Made by a program: the position numbers and the translations under genes. A DNA stretch of 64,000 nt from Knoxdaviesia capensis (taxonomy: Eukaryota; Ascomycota; Sordariomycetes; Microascales; Gondwanamycetaceae): assembly GCA_001510575.1 (NCBI GenBank), contig LNGK01000008.1, positions 4,660,981 to 4,724,980 on the forward strand, in the 5' to 3' direction. The notes under the pieces were generated by a model. The model ran no database searches. It had not been told where the DNA came from and was given only the letters and a program-made list of their open reading frames with translations. Positions 44,468-59,700 of the stretch are shown in pieces (position 1 is the first letter of the stretch; each line of letters starts with the position of its first letter).

Positions 44468-47400
44468 TTAGTGGAAAACACGCGCTCCGGACTTGCTCGA
44501 ATCCGGCAAACTCTCATTCTCAAACTCCATAAACTCCGATGCAACAATAATCACCATCAACGCCTCGGTCAGATCGGCGATTGCATCGGCCAATGCGTCC
44601 GATGCCGAGCTGCCGTTGCCGGTACCCACAGCCGCGCTCGGCGCCGGAACGTGTCCGATTCCGGCCGACCGCTTCAGGCTGTGCATAACAAGCATGCGGT
44701 GCTTTGTCAGGAACTTTCGGCCCATCGCCACGCTCTGCGAGCCGCGGCTGACAAACGCGGCTGCGATGATGCGGGCGACTTTGGCTAAGAGGCCATAGAA
44801 CTTGGCCATGGCTTCAGGGTTATTTTGGTCTATATTAGGGTTGTTAGTATGCTATATTTCGCCAAAAGGGGTGAAAAAGATGAAATAGAGAAACAGGAAG
44901 AAACTCACCGATTTGGAGTTCGGGGTCGACGGCAAACAACCCCGACACCTCGATATTCCGCACCAGATTTTGGTGCAGCGCATATTTGGCGCCCTCGCGC
45001 GTCTGGCACACCCGTAGCAAAAGAGTCAACTTCGCATCTTGCACATGCTGCTGGTCGCGATCACCAGTCTCCACGATCGCCACTGCATCCGCCAGCACTG
45101 AGCTCAGCGAGTCGACAAGCACGCCGATGTAGTTTGCCCGGTTTAGTGCTTCGACGATTGCTAGATCGTGCACGCGCTGGCCGTTCGCCACAAGCGCCGA
45201 GAGCAGGATCAGCGCGGCTGTCTGGCATGTCGCGGCCCCGCTATACGCGTCGTTGCAGAGCACGTCGGCTACGCGATCACCGTGTAGAAGGAGGGCTTGC
45301 GCAGCCTTCTGCCGTCCGCCGTACGCTCCATCCGCACCATTGCTGTGATCTGCGAGTGTCGTCACATATCTGTAGCAGATACTGTAGTACAGCGCGCGGA
45401 GCTCGTCCACCGGCGGGAAGCGCCCGATGGCTTCCAGACACAGCTCGAACAACTGGAACAGTTTGTCGCTGACTAGATGACCAACATCCTTTCCGTGGTG
45501 GTTGCCGTTGCCGTTGCCGTTGCTGTTGGTGTCGTCACTGCCGTTGCTCAAATCAAGCTTGAACAACAACACTTGAGCCAACTTGGCTAGTTCGAGTGTG
45601 ACATTGAGACGGTCGGCGAAGAACGCCTCGAGACTCGGGAGAATGGTTTGTAGGGTTTGCAGGAACAGAGATGTCTTGGCCGTGCCCTGGAAGTCATTCG
45701 ATCCCATCATCACCAGTAGGAGATTGGTCCATGACTTGAGCACCACGGCTGCACGCCCCGAAATCGCCGCCGTACGGTTAGAGAAGTGGCAGAACCGCAT
45801 GATCGCCTCTTCTTCACGGTCGATGATTGCCAGGTCCTGTGCAGTGGCAAGTGTAGCTACTTGGCGGTCTTCGCTGCGCTTCAAGAGGAGCATCTTCTTC
45901 ATCAGCTCAATGTTGAACGATCCATCCGATGAATTCTGGCACGCTCGGAGATCTAACCCGTTATAGTAGCGAAGCTCGGGCTGCGGCACATTCCACACCC
46001 CGTCAGGAAGTAGAAAGTCGAATGTATCGAACACCGACGCAATCGTGAACTCCTCCCCCGATTCGTTTTGAAGTTGGCCACGGAGAGCGTCAAAGATGCG
46101 CCGTTTGTATGTTGGGAGGTTGGTCTGTGACACTCGGCAAAGCTCTCGTGAGATGTAATCAAGCGATGCCGCACGATGAGCGAGGAAATCGACCAACACA
46201 ACTGCCCCTTCTCCAATAGGGAACTCGGGGGACATAAGGTCCTCCCCTTCCCACGACATACCTGCCTGGATGATGAGATCCTGTTGCATAAGCGCAAACA
46301 CAAACGTGCAATCCCGAAGTTCAGCTTGAACGATCGGGGATGTCAAAGGTGACGTCCACAAGAGTTGGAGGACTTGCAGCACTTTACTCTTCAGCACGAG
46401 AAGCCAAAGCCGCAGGCCTGAGGCATCCTCAAATGGCAGCTCGGCCCAAAGGTGGATCAGTCGGTGAAAGAGCGAAGTTCCATCTTGGAAGGCCCCGCGG
46501 GGCTCGACTGACACCGAATCAACGTGGCACTTGAAGCCCAGCAAGAGATGGGCAATTGAAGGTTTGCTGCCGGATTCTTTCAGGCACGTGTACAGGAAGT
46601 CGAGGATGTGGCTCTTGATGAGGTATCCTGGCGACTCAGCTTCAGCACGGAAGTCCAATGGTGACGCCAGCTCCGATATGAGACCGCGCGAAATTGGCTC
46701 GTGGTCTCCGTCAGCTTCAAGCGCAACAATGGCTTTGTTTCGGTGCGAGAGGTGTCCTGGGCCAGCCGACCACCCGGCTACAATTTTCGCGGATGCCGAC
46801 ATGCGCTCTAGCAGCTTCAGTGATGCAAACGTTAGGTCGGGGTACCCAAAGGTGGAAAAAACGCCAAGATCGACGACAAGATCCAAGTGGCCCACGAGGC
46901 CCTCTTCAAACGAGGAGTGAAGCGACGACGCCACATTGCGGCCGCGGTAGTTAGGCAGGGTCTTCGCGTTCGTGCGCAGGAGGTTCAGGTATGTGTTCTG
47001 CAGGTCCATCACTTTCAAGATGACTTCAATGGCGCGTAGAATACCGAGCATTAGCGGCGAGTTCGGCGTCGCATTGGCAACATCCTTCGCCGGCTGGTGA
47101 ATAGTCTTGAAGATGGCCGTGATAACCGCCTCGTTCAGCATCCACTCCATGACACGCGCACATGGGTGAAGCCGGGTGTACGCAGCCAAGTCGGACGACG
47201 ACATGGTCGACTCGACTGAGAGGTTGGTGGTGTTGGCTAGGATGATCAAGTCTTCATTGAAAGAAGTAAGGCACGTCAGGCAGAAATCGAGGCATTGTAG
47301 CTTCAGCATGCGAAGCTGGTTGACATCGGTGATATCGGCCGCCTTGCTGGAAAACACACTGCCAAGAACGTAATCGACATACTGCTCGACGCCGGGCATT

Positions 47401-49847
47401 CGGTATGTCGAGCCGAGATTCTCTGGAAAAGAGAGATGGCCACTCAGCGAGTCCTGCTCAGTAGCAGGGGCCATCAGCGTGTTGATGAACAAGATGAGCG
47501 AATACGGCTCTTCAAATCCTTGGCTAAGCTCCTCCAACATGCGGTCGGCTGTGACCTGCAGACTCGAGACTGGCAGCTTGTGCGATGAGGCATGCGCTGG
47601 GCTAAAGGAACCAGTGATCCAGTTATCCAAGAATGCCCACATAAGATGGCTGTCTTCAAGGGTCTTGTCAGTCATCAGCGCGCGAAGAGCCCAGAACGTA
47701 CAGGCGCGAAGTCGAGAGGGAACGTGGCTGCTAGCAAGCTGGAACAGGATCTCGACTAGACTAAAGTTGGGATCTTTGAGGAGGAAGTGGCGGGAGGCCG
47801 GGCTCTCCGTTGCTAGCTTGGTGATCAACCGCAGGTAGCTCTCCAGCATCATGGCCGATTCCGGCTCGATATCAACAATCCGAGGCACGGGCTTGCCGTG
47901 ACGGAATGTTGGTGGAGAAGCGGTCGGCTTCTCACGGATCTTGTTGGTGAAGAACATCAGTTCCTTGCGAATTTGCGTCCACGTGAGCGACAGAGACTTG
48001 CGTAACCGACCAGACGAGATCATACTACCCTCGTCCAGCAAGAACTCGTGGGCGGACGTAGCGCATTCTTCACCGTCTGAGAGGGCTTGCAGCATTTCAC
48101 AAAAGGCTGTCACCAATGGAGTAGACGCACGGCGCGAGGCCCACCCGATAAAGCCGACCAGGTTGCTATCCGCCTCACCCCAGAACGAAATGGCGGCATC
48201 GGGGCGACCCTCGTAGGCATATGCGATGATGATGAGGAATCTCTCAAGATTGAGATCCTGCTCATGAGACTGGCTCAGCTGGCGTTGTTCATCCTCGTCG
48301 ATGCGCAGTTTCCGGAGCACATCGGGCAGGTTTGTTACAAATCCGTCAACAAACATAGCAAGTTTGGTGACCAGGGCTAGCTGGAGATGCTCCGAGAACT
48401 GTATGGAATCAGACGGGAGAGCGGGAGATTTGCGCTGGAGCCACTGACGCATCCCCATCCGCGCGGGATCTTGCCAAACGGGTGACCGGATATCAGCAGC
48501 CACAGAGAGTAGGAAATCAAAGGCGCCATCCTTAAGGGCATCCATGAACAGCTTCGTGCGTTCTCGATCTTCTGTAATAGTGTGAGTGCTTATGTTAGCT
48601 TCTCGAGACGGCCCAAAAACAGAATCTGGGATTCAACGAACCTGCATCCAAATCAACGCCCGGCCCTAGGGCGGAGGGCACATCGTGCAGATAAAAGCCA
48701 CTGTACTCAGCCAGCCACCACACGCGGACACTAGCTTGGAGGTAGGGGAGGGGCCAGGGGCTTTCGTCTTTCGGAATGACAATGGGATTTAACTTTCTGG
48801 ACAGCGTCACGTCGTTTTTGCCCTCGGTAGAGCCGAAGTCGGTAATAAAGGCACCCAGCGCAGGGAGTTTTTGGACTGAATGGAGCACCAGCAAACCCAG
48901 GGTTAGTGAAATCTGCCACCAGGCGGGAAATTAGACAGCAAATAAATGACAATATGTACTCACCAAGAAGCGCATCGTATTTGTCAATACTCTTCAAGCT
49001 GGATAGAAACTTGGAGAAGTCATCGGCCTCGGCCTTGCCGTTAGTAATTGCGATCGACAAAATCACGGCCACAAACTCGTGCTGCTGAAATAGACTGGAT
49101 CGCGTGAACTCAATGGTTTCCATCTCTCCGCTTAGAAGCGCGGCCTCTGGGCCCGATAGCACTGAAACACGCGTGATCTTGTCGGCTGTCCGTTGTATCC
49201 ACGCCTTGATGTTATCCATGGCAGCAGAGCAGCGCGGGACGATTCGGCTCTGACCCGAGCGGTAGATCTTGTCCGACACGTACGCCTGAAGAGCGTCGAT
49301 GATATCGCTGTCTTGGTCGCCTTCATCGATCTCCATGACTCGGTCTGTTAGTTTGAGGAAGAGATGGACAATGTCGAGGACATATTGGCGGATCTGGTGA
49401 AGGTGAATGATTCCGAGTTGGAGGATCGGCCGGCTGCCGTCAGCCTCTTCCTGACATTCGAGGAGACATTGCGCAGCTTCTAGCTCGTCGAGCTCTGCTT
49501 CGTCGGCCAAGGAGAGGGCACTTTGCTTGAATTCGTCGTTGATTTGGAAATCGTCATCGTCGATGGTGATTTTGCCTGTGATAGTAACCCCCCCACACAC
49601 ACCAATGTTAGACTCGAACTTCCCAACGATCGTCTACTGACACACAAAACTACACACCAGAGTTTATAGCCTTTCGGCTTTCGTCTTTTCGCGGAGGGCG
49701 GTTCCAGAACTTCTCCAGTTCGATCTCGAACGTGTTGAGAAGAGCTTCATTCTCCAAGCAAACAAGAGCTGGCAAGCGGCCTTCGACTGCAGCGAGAAGA
49801 ATCCCCTGAAGCTCACGGAGAGCATCAAGAGTATTGAAGCTGGCCAT
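44468..49847 (-). CDS. nup192: Nucleoporin Nup192 (NUP205 family)
   Basis: Large alpha-solenoid scaffold of the inner ring of the nuclear pore complex, binding Nic96 and linker nucleoporins. Five exons on the minus strand (49847-49658, 49575-48964, 48875-48642, 48571-44909, 44829-44468) give 1686 residues, the usual size. All introns are GT-AG, 70-88 nt, and every junction keeps frame; the last joins to DQNNPEAMAKFY, a conserved stretch near the C-terminus of fungal Nup192. The start MASFNTLDALRELQGIL is the first ATG of its frame. Other landmarks are WLAEYSGFYLHDVP in exon 3 and FKCHVDSV in exon 4. The sequence is almost wholly helical with few charged low-complexity regions and no FG repeats, as expected for a scaffold nucleoporin. 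It is divergent with tel1 (884 bases between starts) and convergent with the RING gene. Confidence 0.93.
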
Positions 49848-50730
49848 GATCGATGAAAACGGGGTGATAGTCACGCTATCTCATGGCAACTGCAGAGGTA
49901 AAAAAACGGCGTGAGGACTGATGTGAGAGTGTTTGCGTGGAAGATCTGGAGCAAGCTCTACAGAGGATAAATCGTCTAGAGGCGGTGGAAAAAGCGCGCA
50001 ACGGCACAAAATGACCGGATTGAGGGTATCAATTGAAGATGACAGGGAAAGGAGAAATAACGTAAAGCACAAGCTATAACAAGAGTGCGAGAAAAGTGTT
50101 GATGACGGTGTGGAAGATATGGAGGGTTGAAGGTTGGTTGTGGTTATTATTTTTTTTCCGACGTTCAATTCCAATATTTTTGCTATTGGACAGTGAAGCG
50201 CGCTGTCGCGAATATTTGGCACCCGGCTGGCATTAACACGCTAGTCTAGATATAGTGTAGGTAGTGGTGTCGATATCACTGGCCGGGTGCTAACTTCGCC
50301 TTAACGTAGCGGTAGGATTTCTGCCGGCTCTATTCAGCTGGGGCGGTGAACACTTTCTGGGGCAGCTCTGAGAAGCTCTTCTGCCTGTTGGTTTACTTAC
50401 ATATCACGTCGTCTTTCCGTTCAACTTCTGATGTTATGCATAAAAGTTCCCCTCTTGCATATTTCTTTTTTTTGCGTAGCTGTGTTTTGCTATTTCTCCT
50501 TTAAAATTCGTTCCCCAGTTTGAATTTACTGCGGTTTTTGATATTTCTCCCGTTCCACTGAAGCTTGCTGCTTTACGCGCCACGTCCGAGTTTGAACCCT
50601 TATTTTCTTTTGAGACCCTGAATGGGGGCGTTTGCCTGGAGTTCCGTGTCTATGGCCTTGTCACCGGCTAGTTTCTGGCATTCTTGAACCGTCTAGGCCT
50701 TGTATCACACATTGATATGAAAAGTCAGCA
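49848..50730. other. Divergent promoter region of nup192 and tel1
   Basis: About 880 bases between two divergent start codons. The tel1 side is T-rich (50400-50620). The nup192 side is pyrimidine-rich in its own direction. No gene or clear element is seen. Confidence 0.6.
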
Positions 50731-53700
50731 ATGGCTCCCAGGAACGAACAGGAGTCGACCTTGGTCACGCTCGGCCGAGACCTGTCCTCGTCAGCCGTCA
50801 AGGTTCGCACAGCCGCTCTAGACAAGGCGAACCTACTCTTCGAAAAGAAGTCTGCATCCCAAGGCCGAATGGTCCTCGAAGACAAAACTTACCATATCCT
50901 TCTTGAGGCTCTGTTCAAATGTGCCCTGGACGAGAAACACACCCGCTTCAACTCGGCCAAGTCCACTGCCAGTGCCGCCTCCTCCAGACTCTCCAAGTGC
51001 TCCAGTGCAATTCGCAACGTTACTGAACATGGATCGACTGTCATCCGCCGGAAAACCGCCCTGGCGTTGATTGAACATATCACTCAGGCTGTTGTAGGCC
51101 CCGATGACCACTTTGTCGACGTTATGCTGCCTAACTATGTGAAGGCTCTGCTTGCATTGCTTTCCAATGAAGCCCTGGCTGAACAGCTTGCAAAAATCAA
51201 TTCAAACGGCTGGATTGTGTGTGTCGAGTTTTGTATAGACGTCTTGAACCGCTTCATCAAGGATAACGAAGATGAGCCCAGCTCTGGACCTCGTTCTTCT
51301 CCAACCCCAGGTACTCTTGGGAACTCAGGAACTCGATTTGGTCGCTCTGGTTCTGTGTTTCCCAGCAATGCAAAATCATTTTCTGGCGAGATTAGCACAT
51401 CCTGTGCTCAAGATAATGTTGAGTGTCTGAGATACCTGATGCAACCCGGAATTGCCCCTGTTGCACACTACTGCCCCGATATATCAACCGTTCTGTTCGG
51501 GGTCCTGCGCAAGAAGGCTCTCAACCTTGGCCAGATCCACCAAGACTGTTTTCGAGTTTTCACCTCTCTTCTCCGAAGCATCCATGCCGAAGATATAGAA
51601 CTAGCGGGGGATATCTCCCTGGGTCTCGTTCCGCTCATCTCATACTGGTGGCACCCCCTGAAAGCGGAGAAGGATGCGACGCTCAAGTCTCTACGAGACG
51701 AGATCATGATCTCCATATTTGCTATGGGTCTTCACCTGGAGCGTTTTGCGAATCAGGACGGTAGCACCAACGCCGACTTTCGCCAAGAGTTAGAAGGACT
51801 TCTGGACACTTTATGGACTGAATACTCTCGGCGCGAAGACCGTAGCCGACTTCAGCTAAGTGACATCCACTTCAAGATCATCAAATCCGAAGATTCTCCG
51901 TTTCGAACATCACTCTTTTGTCTGGGATCCCAGAACCGGGACGGCGAACGCAAATGGGCTGTGCTTCAGTGTATTGCCTTGCTGGAGTCTGTACTCTCAG
52001 CAAACCTGTCCAATATTGCCCGGGACGCCCAGTCGCGAAAGCGCCGGCGAACCGCCAGAGAAACGCCTAATATCAACCGCTATCTGATGCATCCCGATGC
52101 TTCGTCACGACTTGTTGCCCTTCAAGTCATCCCATTTGCTGTTGACTGTGGAAGTATCTCCCAAACTGGCGCGTTTGATATCCTTGTTCAAATTGCCCCC
52201 CTGATCAGCAACAACGACTCCAACATTGCATCATGGGCCATGCTGGCTTGTGCTAGTATTCTTGTATCTTGTGGCCCCGGCTCGACCGATAACGTGCCTA
52301 CTTGGAAACAAATCTGGCTTTCTACAGCACGGTCGGTCAGTTTGCCCGGGACATGCCGGGCGGCTTCGGCCCTTCTTCACACCATCCTGGAGACGGAATT
52401 GCTCCCGTACAATGACATTGCTTCCGAGGTGAACAATATGGTCACCACCGCTGATGTCAACGGCCCAGCTGTCATCTCAGATACCTCTCTTCATTTGATG
52501 CTGCAACTTCTGAGGGTGCGGAATTCCAGACTCCCCAGCGCAAGCCAAGTTACATGCCACCATGTTATTCGTTGGGTGTTTCTAAAATGGAATCCAGGTT
52601 CGTAGAGTCCAGGTTTTCAAGATGATACGTTTGAATAGAATCCTACTAACGCGATTACTCTACCACCTATTACAGCCGACAGAAACTTTGCAGTCCTTCA
52701 TGGCTCCCAGATTCTGCCCCGGGACCTTGCCCATGTGTTACGGGAATGTAGTGGTGCCACTCCCCTTCCTCGGTTCTGCTCAGGCGATGTTTCCGGAGGT
52801 CCCTTGAGCGAGGCCTGGTTGTACGAGCTGAAGGTTGCATCGATTACCAGGTACCTTGCTCTTCTTGATGAGCCTAAGAAGCCAGTGTCTTGCTACGGAG
52901 AGGGAGCCAACAATGGGGCAGTAACCTCCATTCGATCCGTAGCTGATACTTCTGACTCGACTACATCTTTCTCGTCTCGAAAGCTGATGTTCGAGCTATT
53001 TGAGCCGAAGATCAAAGATCTCCAGATTCTCTGCGACTCCTGGGGGAAAAAGGTTTCTGATGGTGGCCAGCTCATGTCAATGGACCTTGTGCAGAGTTTC
53101 TTCACAGCGGTAATTTGTCTTGCACTTTTATTGCCCCAATTTTCCGAACACAACTCGCGTCATTCCTTAGAGTTGGACCCTACACTGTCTGAGCTGGTTG
53201 ATGATCTGCTTCGTCTGCTGATAGATTCATCAGACGGTCACGCCATGTTTGAAATGCTTCTACGCACATCTAGAAGTGTTCTTCCTGTGATAGGTAGTGC
53301 TGAGATTAGCAGTCTTTCCGAAGAGAATGCCTATCTGCTGAAAATACTTTCCAAGCTGTCAAATTCCCTGCGAGAGCGCGGCGATAGACAGAATTCTGGC
53401 CAGCTATCGGGAGCAATGGAGATTGATGAGGATTTTGACGACATCAAAGAGGCAACTTCAAACGCCCAACCGTCCAAAGGCACATATCTCAGACACGATA
53501 CTACCATTAGCTTTTATTCTGGATCCTTTTACATTGACACAACGGCCCGACTCTTCTTTTTTGAAACCGTTACAGATCTCTCCGGGGACCAATCTCAAAA
53601 TATCACTGCCATTCCTGAGCGATCCATCGCCTACCTGACGAGTCTTTCCGAAGAGGATTTCCTTGCTTGTCGCAACTTCATGACTGAAATCTTCCAATCG

Positions 53701-56700
53701 GACCTCCTAACCACCCCCGAAGAAGCTCTTCTTGTCATCGAAAGGGCCGGAGGCCTTATCGGTGATCCCGACTACGAGTGTTGCGAGAGCGCTCTCTGCA
53801 CGTGCCTAGAGATCATCAACGGCCTGATGTCTGTCTGGCTTGAGGACAAGGGAAGACTGTCGGAAATGGTTGGTGATCTCTACCACCATATTGTCACCAA
53901 AGCGCTCCCGAAGAATCTTCTCTCGCCAAAAGTCCAGATACTGTTAGCAACGCTTCTTTTGAGGCTGTTGAAGGAGAATCCCCGCTACGCAGAGGAATTA
54001 GACCTGTCGTCTTCGAGATCAACACTGCTGTCTCTTGTTCAAAATGGATCCAAGCTGGTCAAATTCGAAGTTGGACCGCGGATATCTGAGATGTTCGGGC
54101 TCTATATTCTCAAGCTTCACGATGACATATTTGTGGATGTCCTGGAGACTCTCCCAACAGACCAGGATGATCTGGAGGGAATTGCCTATCGCCTCTACAT
54201 CCTCGGCCAACTTGCCCGGTCGTGGCCAACATTACTCCGACGATGTATTTACCATATCTTTGAGATACCCCCAAATATTCCACTCTCGACAGTGTACGCC
54301 ACGCGGTGTCTGACACAGGTTGCCACAGAGCTGAAGTTGGATTCTGCCAAGGAATTGTTCCAGCTATTTGCCCCCCAGCTTCTCTTCACGTGGCTTACAG
54401 ACAACTCCATCGATGACATCCCCTATTCGATCTTTGGCTTCAAGAATCTCCAGGAGCTTCTCACGGCCAGTCAGGCAGAATCGTCGGCCCTTATGATCAT
54501 GCGAGGGCAAGAGGACGAGTGCGAGAAGCTGGCAAAGAGGGTTGGCGTGTCTACTGCTACGCTCATGACGACCAATTTCTCCAAGATCGTTGCCTATTCA
54601 ATTGCTCAGGGTATTGCTCATCTTCGAAAAGGAACAGACGGTGGCGTTGCCCATCCGTCAATCGTCACCTCATCGAATGGTAGCACAGCTGTTGGAGGCA
54701 GTGTTAGCAGTGGTGTCAGCGTTAATCTCAGTATTCGGGGCACACCTGTGACCAGCTCAATTAGGGGAGAAGCATATGTTCGAAGTGTTTTGGGAGACAC
54801 CGCGTTCGCAGAGGCTGTATATTCAAACTTCGTTGATACTATGGCGATATTCATGGATATATTTGACCAGGAGGACCCGATCGAAAGCTATCTAACCGGA
54901 GATCTGGCATACGCAGCCAAAATCATGGCGGAGATCAAGGGGTACTCCCGGTCCGAAGTCCATCTTCCTCCGAACCAGCAACCACTCTTTCGAGGAAAGC
55001 ACCTGCTGCGGCAGCTCAAGTATCTATGCAAGCTAACTGGGAAGTACGAACTCACGTCGCTGTGGACGCCAGCCTCTGTGGTATATGTGGCTCGAAAGCT
55101 TCTCAATACCGTCCACCCATCTCTAGGCTCTCTCCACGGCTGCCGAGTTTTGCGAAAAGTGCGAGTCCTGATCTGTCTGGCAGGACCAGTCGCCCTCAAC
55201 TCATACCCCCTGGAGATGCTCCTACAGTCTGCCCGAGATTTCATTGTTGACGAGCAGTGCGCCGATGATGCTTTTGGTGTTTCCGAGTACTTGTTGAAGA
55301 GAGGAGCCAAGGCTTTGGAGTCAACACCTTCATTCCTTGCCGGATACTCATTGTCAACGTTGGCGTCGCTTCGTATGTTCCTCGAATCGAGCCAGTCGAG
55401 TACCACGCAGGAAAGCCAGTTCCGCGCAACCATGACCAAAGCGCGGGCGTTCCATTCCTGGCTTAACAACTATCTTGTTGGCTACAAGTCGCCGCAGTTT
55501 GAATCAGAAGGTCAGACTGAGACGGCGTTCCGCAGTATCACGCAATCGGCGGCGAATATCCGTGCCTCGGGTAACGCCGAACTTGGCACTAACGAGAGCA
55601 AGCTTCTGTTGGAGCTTCTATACGACGAGGGCCGCGACCAGCGGTTGTTGAGCGAACCGGCGCGAGAACTTGCACTGGCTTTACTATGTGGCGACTTCAA
55701 AATGCCGGCTGCCGGTGGAGATGCAACTCGCGATGTGATCCAGTCTGATGATCTGGCTATTGAGCTTGTTTCTGCTGTTTGGAGCAGTTGCCAGACAGAG
55801 GCGGTGAGTGAGGATTACTTGGCTTGGGCTGGCCGAGTTGCTGGCCGTGCATTTGCAGCGTCTGGGGCGGTTCCGCTCGTGCTTCTTCAGGAATCTAAAG
55901 TCATGCAGTATAAGAAGCTCTCAAATAACTTCCAGTCCTCGGCCCGGGCTCTGTTGATTTTGTTGGGCGGGCTGTCTGGAGATAGGCGATCGAAAACCGC
56001 TGGACTCGCCGAGTCATCGCTGAGAACAATTGTCACTGAAGCCGTGCACGACCCTATGGGAACGCTGGATAAGGTGTGTAGAGAAACACTCAGTGAGGCA
56101 TTGTACCACTCATCGTCATGGGGTACAGACTTCGACACCCCTCCTGCAGACACACCCTCTTTGTCTTCTTCCCCAGAGGAGTCCGTCTTCGCTCAGGGCT
56201 CAATCGAGCAGGCCGACTGGGTCCAACGATTTGCCCTGTTCCTTTGCGAGTCTGTCCCCAAAGAAATGGTTCTGCTCCGGGCCATTTCTCCAATTGTCGA
56301 AAACGTGCGGCGATTTGCCGTGGAGGCATTTCCGTTTCTTGTCCACCTTGTTCTTTCTGCGCACATTGACAGTGACCCTTCCATTAAGATGAAAATGTCA
56401 CTGTGGATGAGGACGTGGATGACGAATGTGGTGGAAAACAGTGACACGATTGGTGTTGATTCCACCTCCACCAACCCGGATCACACGGCCTCTATAGCCC
56501 GTGAGAACTGGAGTTTGATGATCAACACGTTGCTGTATCTCCGAACCCAGGCATACCCAGGAGAAAAGTCCCCAGCCGCTCGCGAGAAATGGCTAGATGC
56601 TGACATGTTGATGGTGGCCAAAACTGCAGCACTCTGTGGCATGCATAAAACCGCTCTCCTCTTCGCTGAAATGTCAGTGACAGAAGCACCACCCCCAACC

Positions 56701-59700
56701 TCAGATCTTTCAGTGTCTCAGTCTGGCCGGCAAAACCAGTCCTATAGCCGGGCATCCACCTTTGCACCACCCCCGCCAGTTATGGTGCCCACACAGCTCC
56801 TAATGCAGATCTATCAGAGCATTGATGACCCGGATGCTGCGTATGGCCTTCCTCAGAGCTCCAGTCTGTCTAGCGTGCTCATGCGGTTGGAGCGTGAGAA
56901 GGATGGTCAGCGCAGTCTGGCGTTCCGGAGTGCCCAATACGATTCAAATCTCCGCCGAAAAGAAAGCATAACTCAGGATCGGGAAGCTATGGTTGGGTCT
57001 CTGGGCATGCTGGGACTTTCCGGCCTGTCACACTCACTGTTACAGAATCACCAAAGCACAGAGAACACATCAACGACGCTCGATAGCACCTTTGAAAGTC
57101 ATCGTCGGCTTGGGATTTGGAATTTACCGGCACCGACAGCACCGAGACCAGGCAATACCGTATCGAAACTGGGCATCAGCGGCCATGAGGCCCGAACAGC
57201 CTTGGAACGTAACTTCAGCTCGGCTGCCACGGTATACCGGGCATTTCAAGGCCTCTACCAGGCATCAGACGTTGCCGCTGCACGCCAATGTATCTACAAC
57301 GGCTTTAGCGATGCCATGCGTGCAGTAGCGGTATCTGATGGCCGACACAACACGGCCGTGCTGCGAGACCGACTTGGAGCTCTGGCTGCGCTCACTGAAC
57401 TGGATGATGTCCTCAGTGTGCGGGACGGTCCTGATATGGATGAAGTACTCAAGCGGTTTGACACGCGAACAGAGTGGATGAAGAGGGGAAAATATGAAGA
57501 TGTTGGCCACATTCTGTCTTGCCGGGAGACGGCATTTATGCTGGTTGGAGAGAAACCGGTGCTTCGAGAAATGGTGCATCTGTCGGCGTCTGAGGCCAGA
57601 GTTGTGGAGATCCGCGCCATGTTGATGAACGCAGGAATCTACAGATACCACAAGGCCATCCAAGAGAACCTCAACATTTCAACCACGCTGACTAACATGG
57701 CTAAATCCTGTACATCCTTGGGCTTGAATGTTCGTGCTGTCGTTGACATGGACACCGCACAGTCATTGTGGGATTACGGCCAGATCAACCCGTCCATCGG
57801 TCTCCTCCAATCTCTCAACCCCCCCCCTCAAGAGTATGCAATCGTGGATCTTCAGCCTCCGCCGAATCCTGTGTTCGTCAACCAGAGCGTGAAGGCTAGT
57901 CTTGCGACGGTGCTCTCGCGCATTGGCCAACAGGTCTCCGAAGCACGGCTTGAACAGCCCGGCAATATCCAGAAGAAGTACCTAGAGCCCGCCCTGCAGG
58001 AGCTTAAGAAGTCCCAAATCGCTGGCAGCGAGGCTAGCAAGGTCTACCACCACTTTGCGCAATTTTGCGACGAACAACTTCAAAGTCCCGACGGCCTCGG
58101 AGATCTTGCGCGACTGCATAATTTAGTCAGTGCCAAGCAAACCGAAATGGAGGAGCTAAAGCAGCTCATAAAAACCGAGGTAGTAACACAGTCGGCTGCC
58201 AAGTATCGCCTAGCCTTGAGCAGAGCACATGTGCTGTACGAGGCTGATCGGGATGAGCTACGGCGGCTGGAGCGTGCGCGCACCGAGTTTGTCCGGCTCA
58301 GTTTGGAAAACTATCTGCTCGCATTGGAGGCATCCGATGAGTATAATAACGATGCCTTGCGGTTCACGGCTTTGTGGTTCCAGAAGGAGAGCGAAGGGGC
58401 CGAGGCTGCCGGAACCACCCCGACCACCGGAGAGCCGGCTGCACCGCAACGGCCGGCCACCGGGATTGGACCCAAGCATATTGAGAGGATCCCCACCCAC
58501 AAGTTTGCGCTGCTCATGGCGCAACTGACGTCCCGGCTTCAGTATGACCGGACTCCATTTCAGAGGTTGCTTGCGTATCTGGTGCTTCGAATCTGCCTAG
58601 AACACCCGTACCACGGCATGTACCATATTTGGTACGGCACCCAATCCAAGCCACAAGCACATGATCTGGCCGGGACGCGGCGACACCAAGCTACGGTGTC
58701 AGTGTCGAAGAAACTTCCTACTGAAGCTTCTGTAGCGGTGATCTGGCAGGCGATCGACCGCACAAATAAACAGTACCACATGCTGGCAGCACAGAAAAAG
58801 GATAAGGATATCCGGGCTGGTGTCAAGCTTCCCCTCAGCCGCTTTCCCCTCGCGAGCCAACTTGCTACGACTTTCCAGAAGTACAAGGTTCCACCCCTGA
58901 GTATGCAATTGCCGGTGTCGGCGAGCCGGGACTACTCAGATGTGCCGATGTCTGTATCGATTGAGAAGGAAATGGTCATCGAGTCGGGCAATAGCGCACC
59001 CAAAGTGATTGTGGTGATCGGATCTGACGGAAAGCAATACAAGCAGCTGGTCAAGGGCGGCAACGACGATCTCCGGCAGGATGCTATCATGGAGCAAGTG
59101 TTTGCAGCTGTGTCCTCCCTATTGCAACACCACCGCGAGGCTCGGCAGCGTTCTCTGGGCATCCGGTCATACAAGGTGCTCCCGCTCACGTACAAGTCCG
59201 GCGTGATCGAGTTCGTGCCCAATACCATCTCGCTCAGCGAATTTATAGTGTCGGCCCACCAACGCTACCGGCCACGGGACTTCAAATATAGCCAGTGCCG
59301 GGATATGATCAACAAAGAACAGGACCATTCGACCGAGTCACGCATAGCAACGTACCGGCGTGTTTGCGACAAGTTCCGGCCCGTGCTGCGGTACTTCTTG
59401 ACTGAGTACTTTGCTGATCCGGATGAGTGGTTCGAACGCCGGCTAGCGTACACGCGGTCAACCGCTGCGATCAGTATCCTTGGCCACGTGCTCGGTCTAG
59501 GTGACCGACACCCACAGAATATTCTCCTGGACAAGCACACGGGCGAGGTGGTGCATATTGATCTGGGCGTAGCGTTCGAAACCGGCCGGGTCCTCCCGGT
59601 GCCGGAGGTGGTGCCGTTCCGGCTCACGCGCGACATTGTCGATGGCATGGGCACGGCCGGTGTTGAAGGGGTATTCCGCCGCAGCTGCGAGTTCACGTTG

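Noticed and set aside
44463..49847. nup192 and tel1 as a co-regulated genome-stability cluster with cul4
   Set aside because: All are conserved single-copy housekeeping genes with separate promoters; neighbourhood alone does not show joint function.
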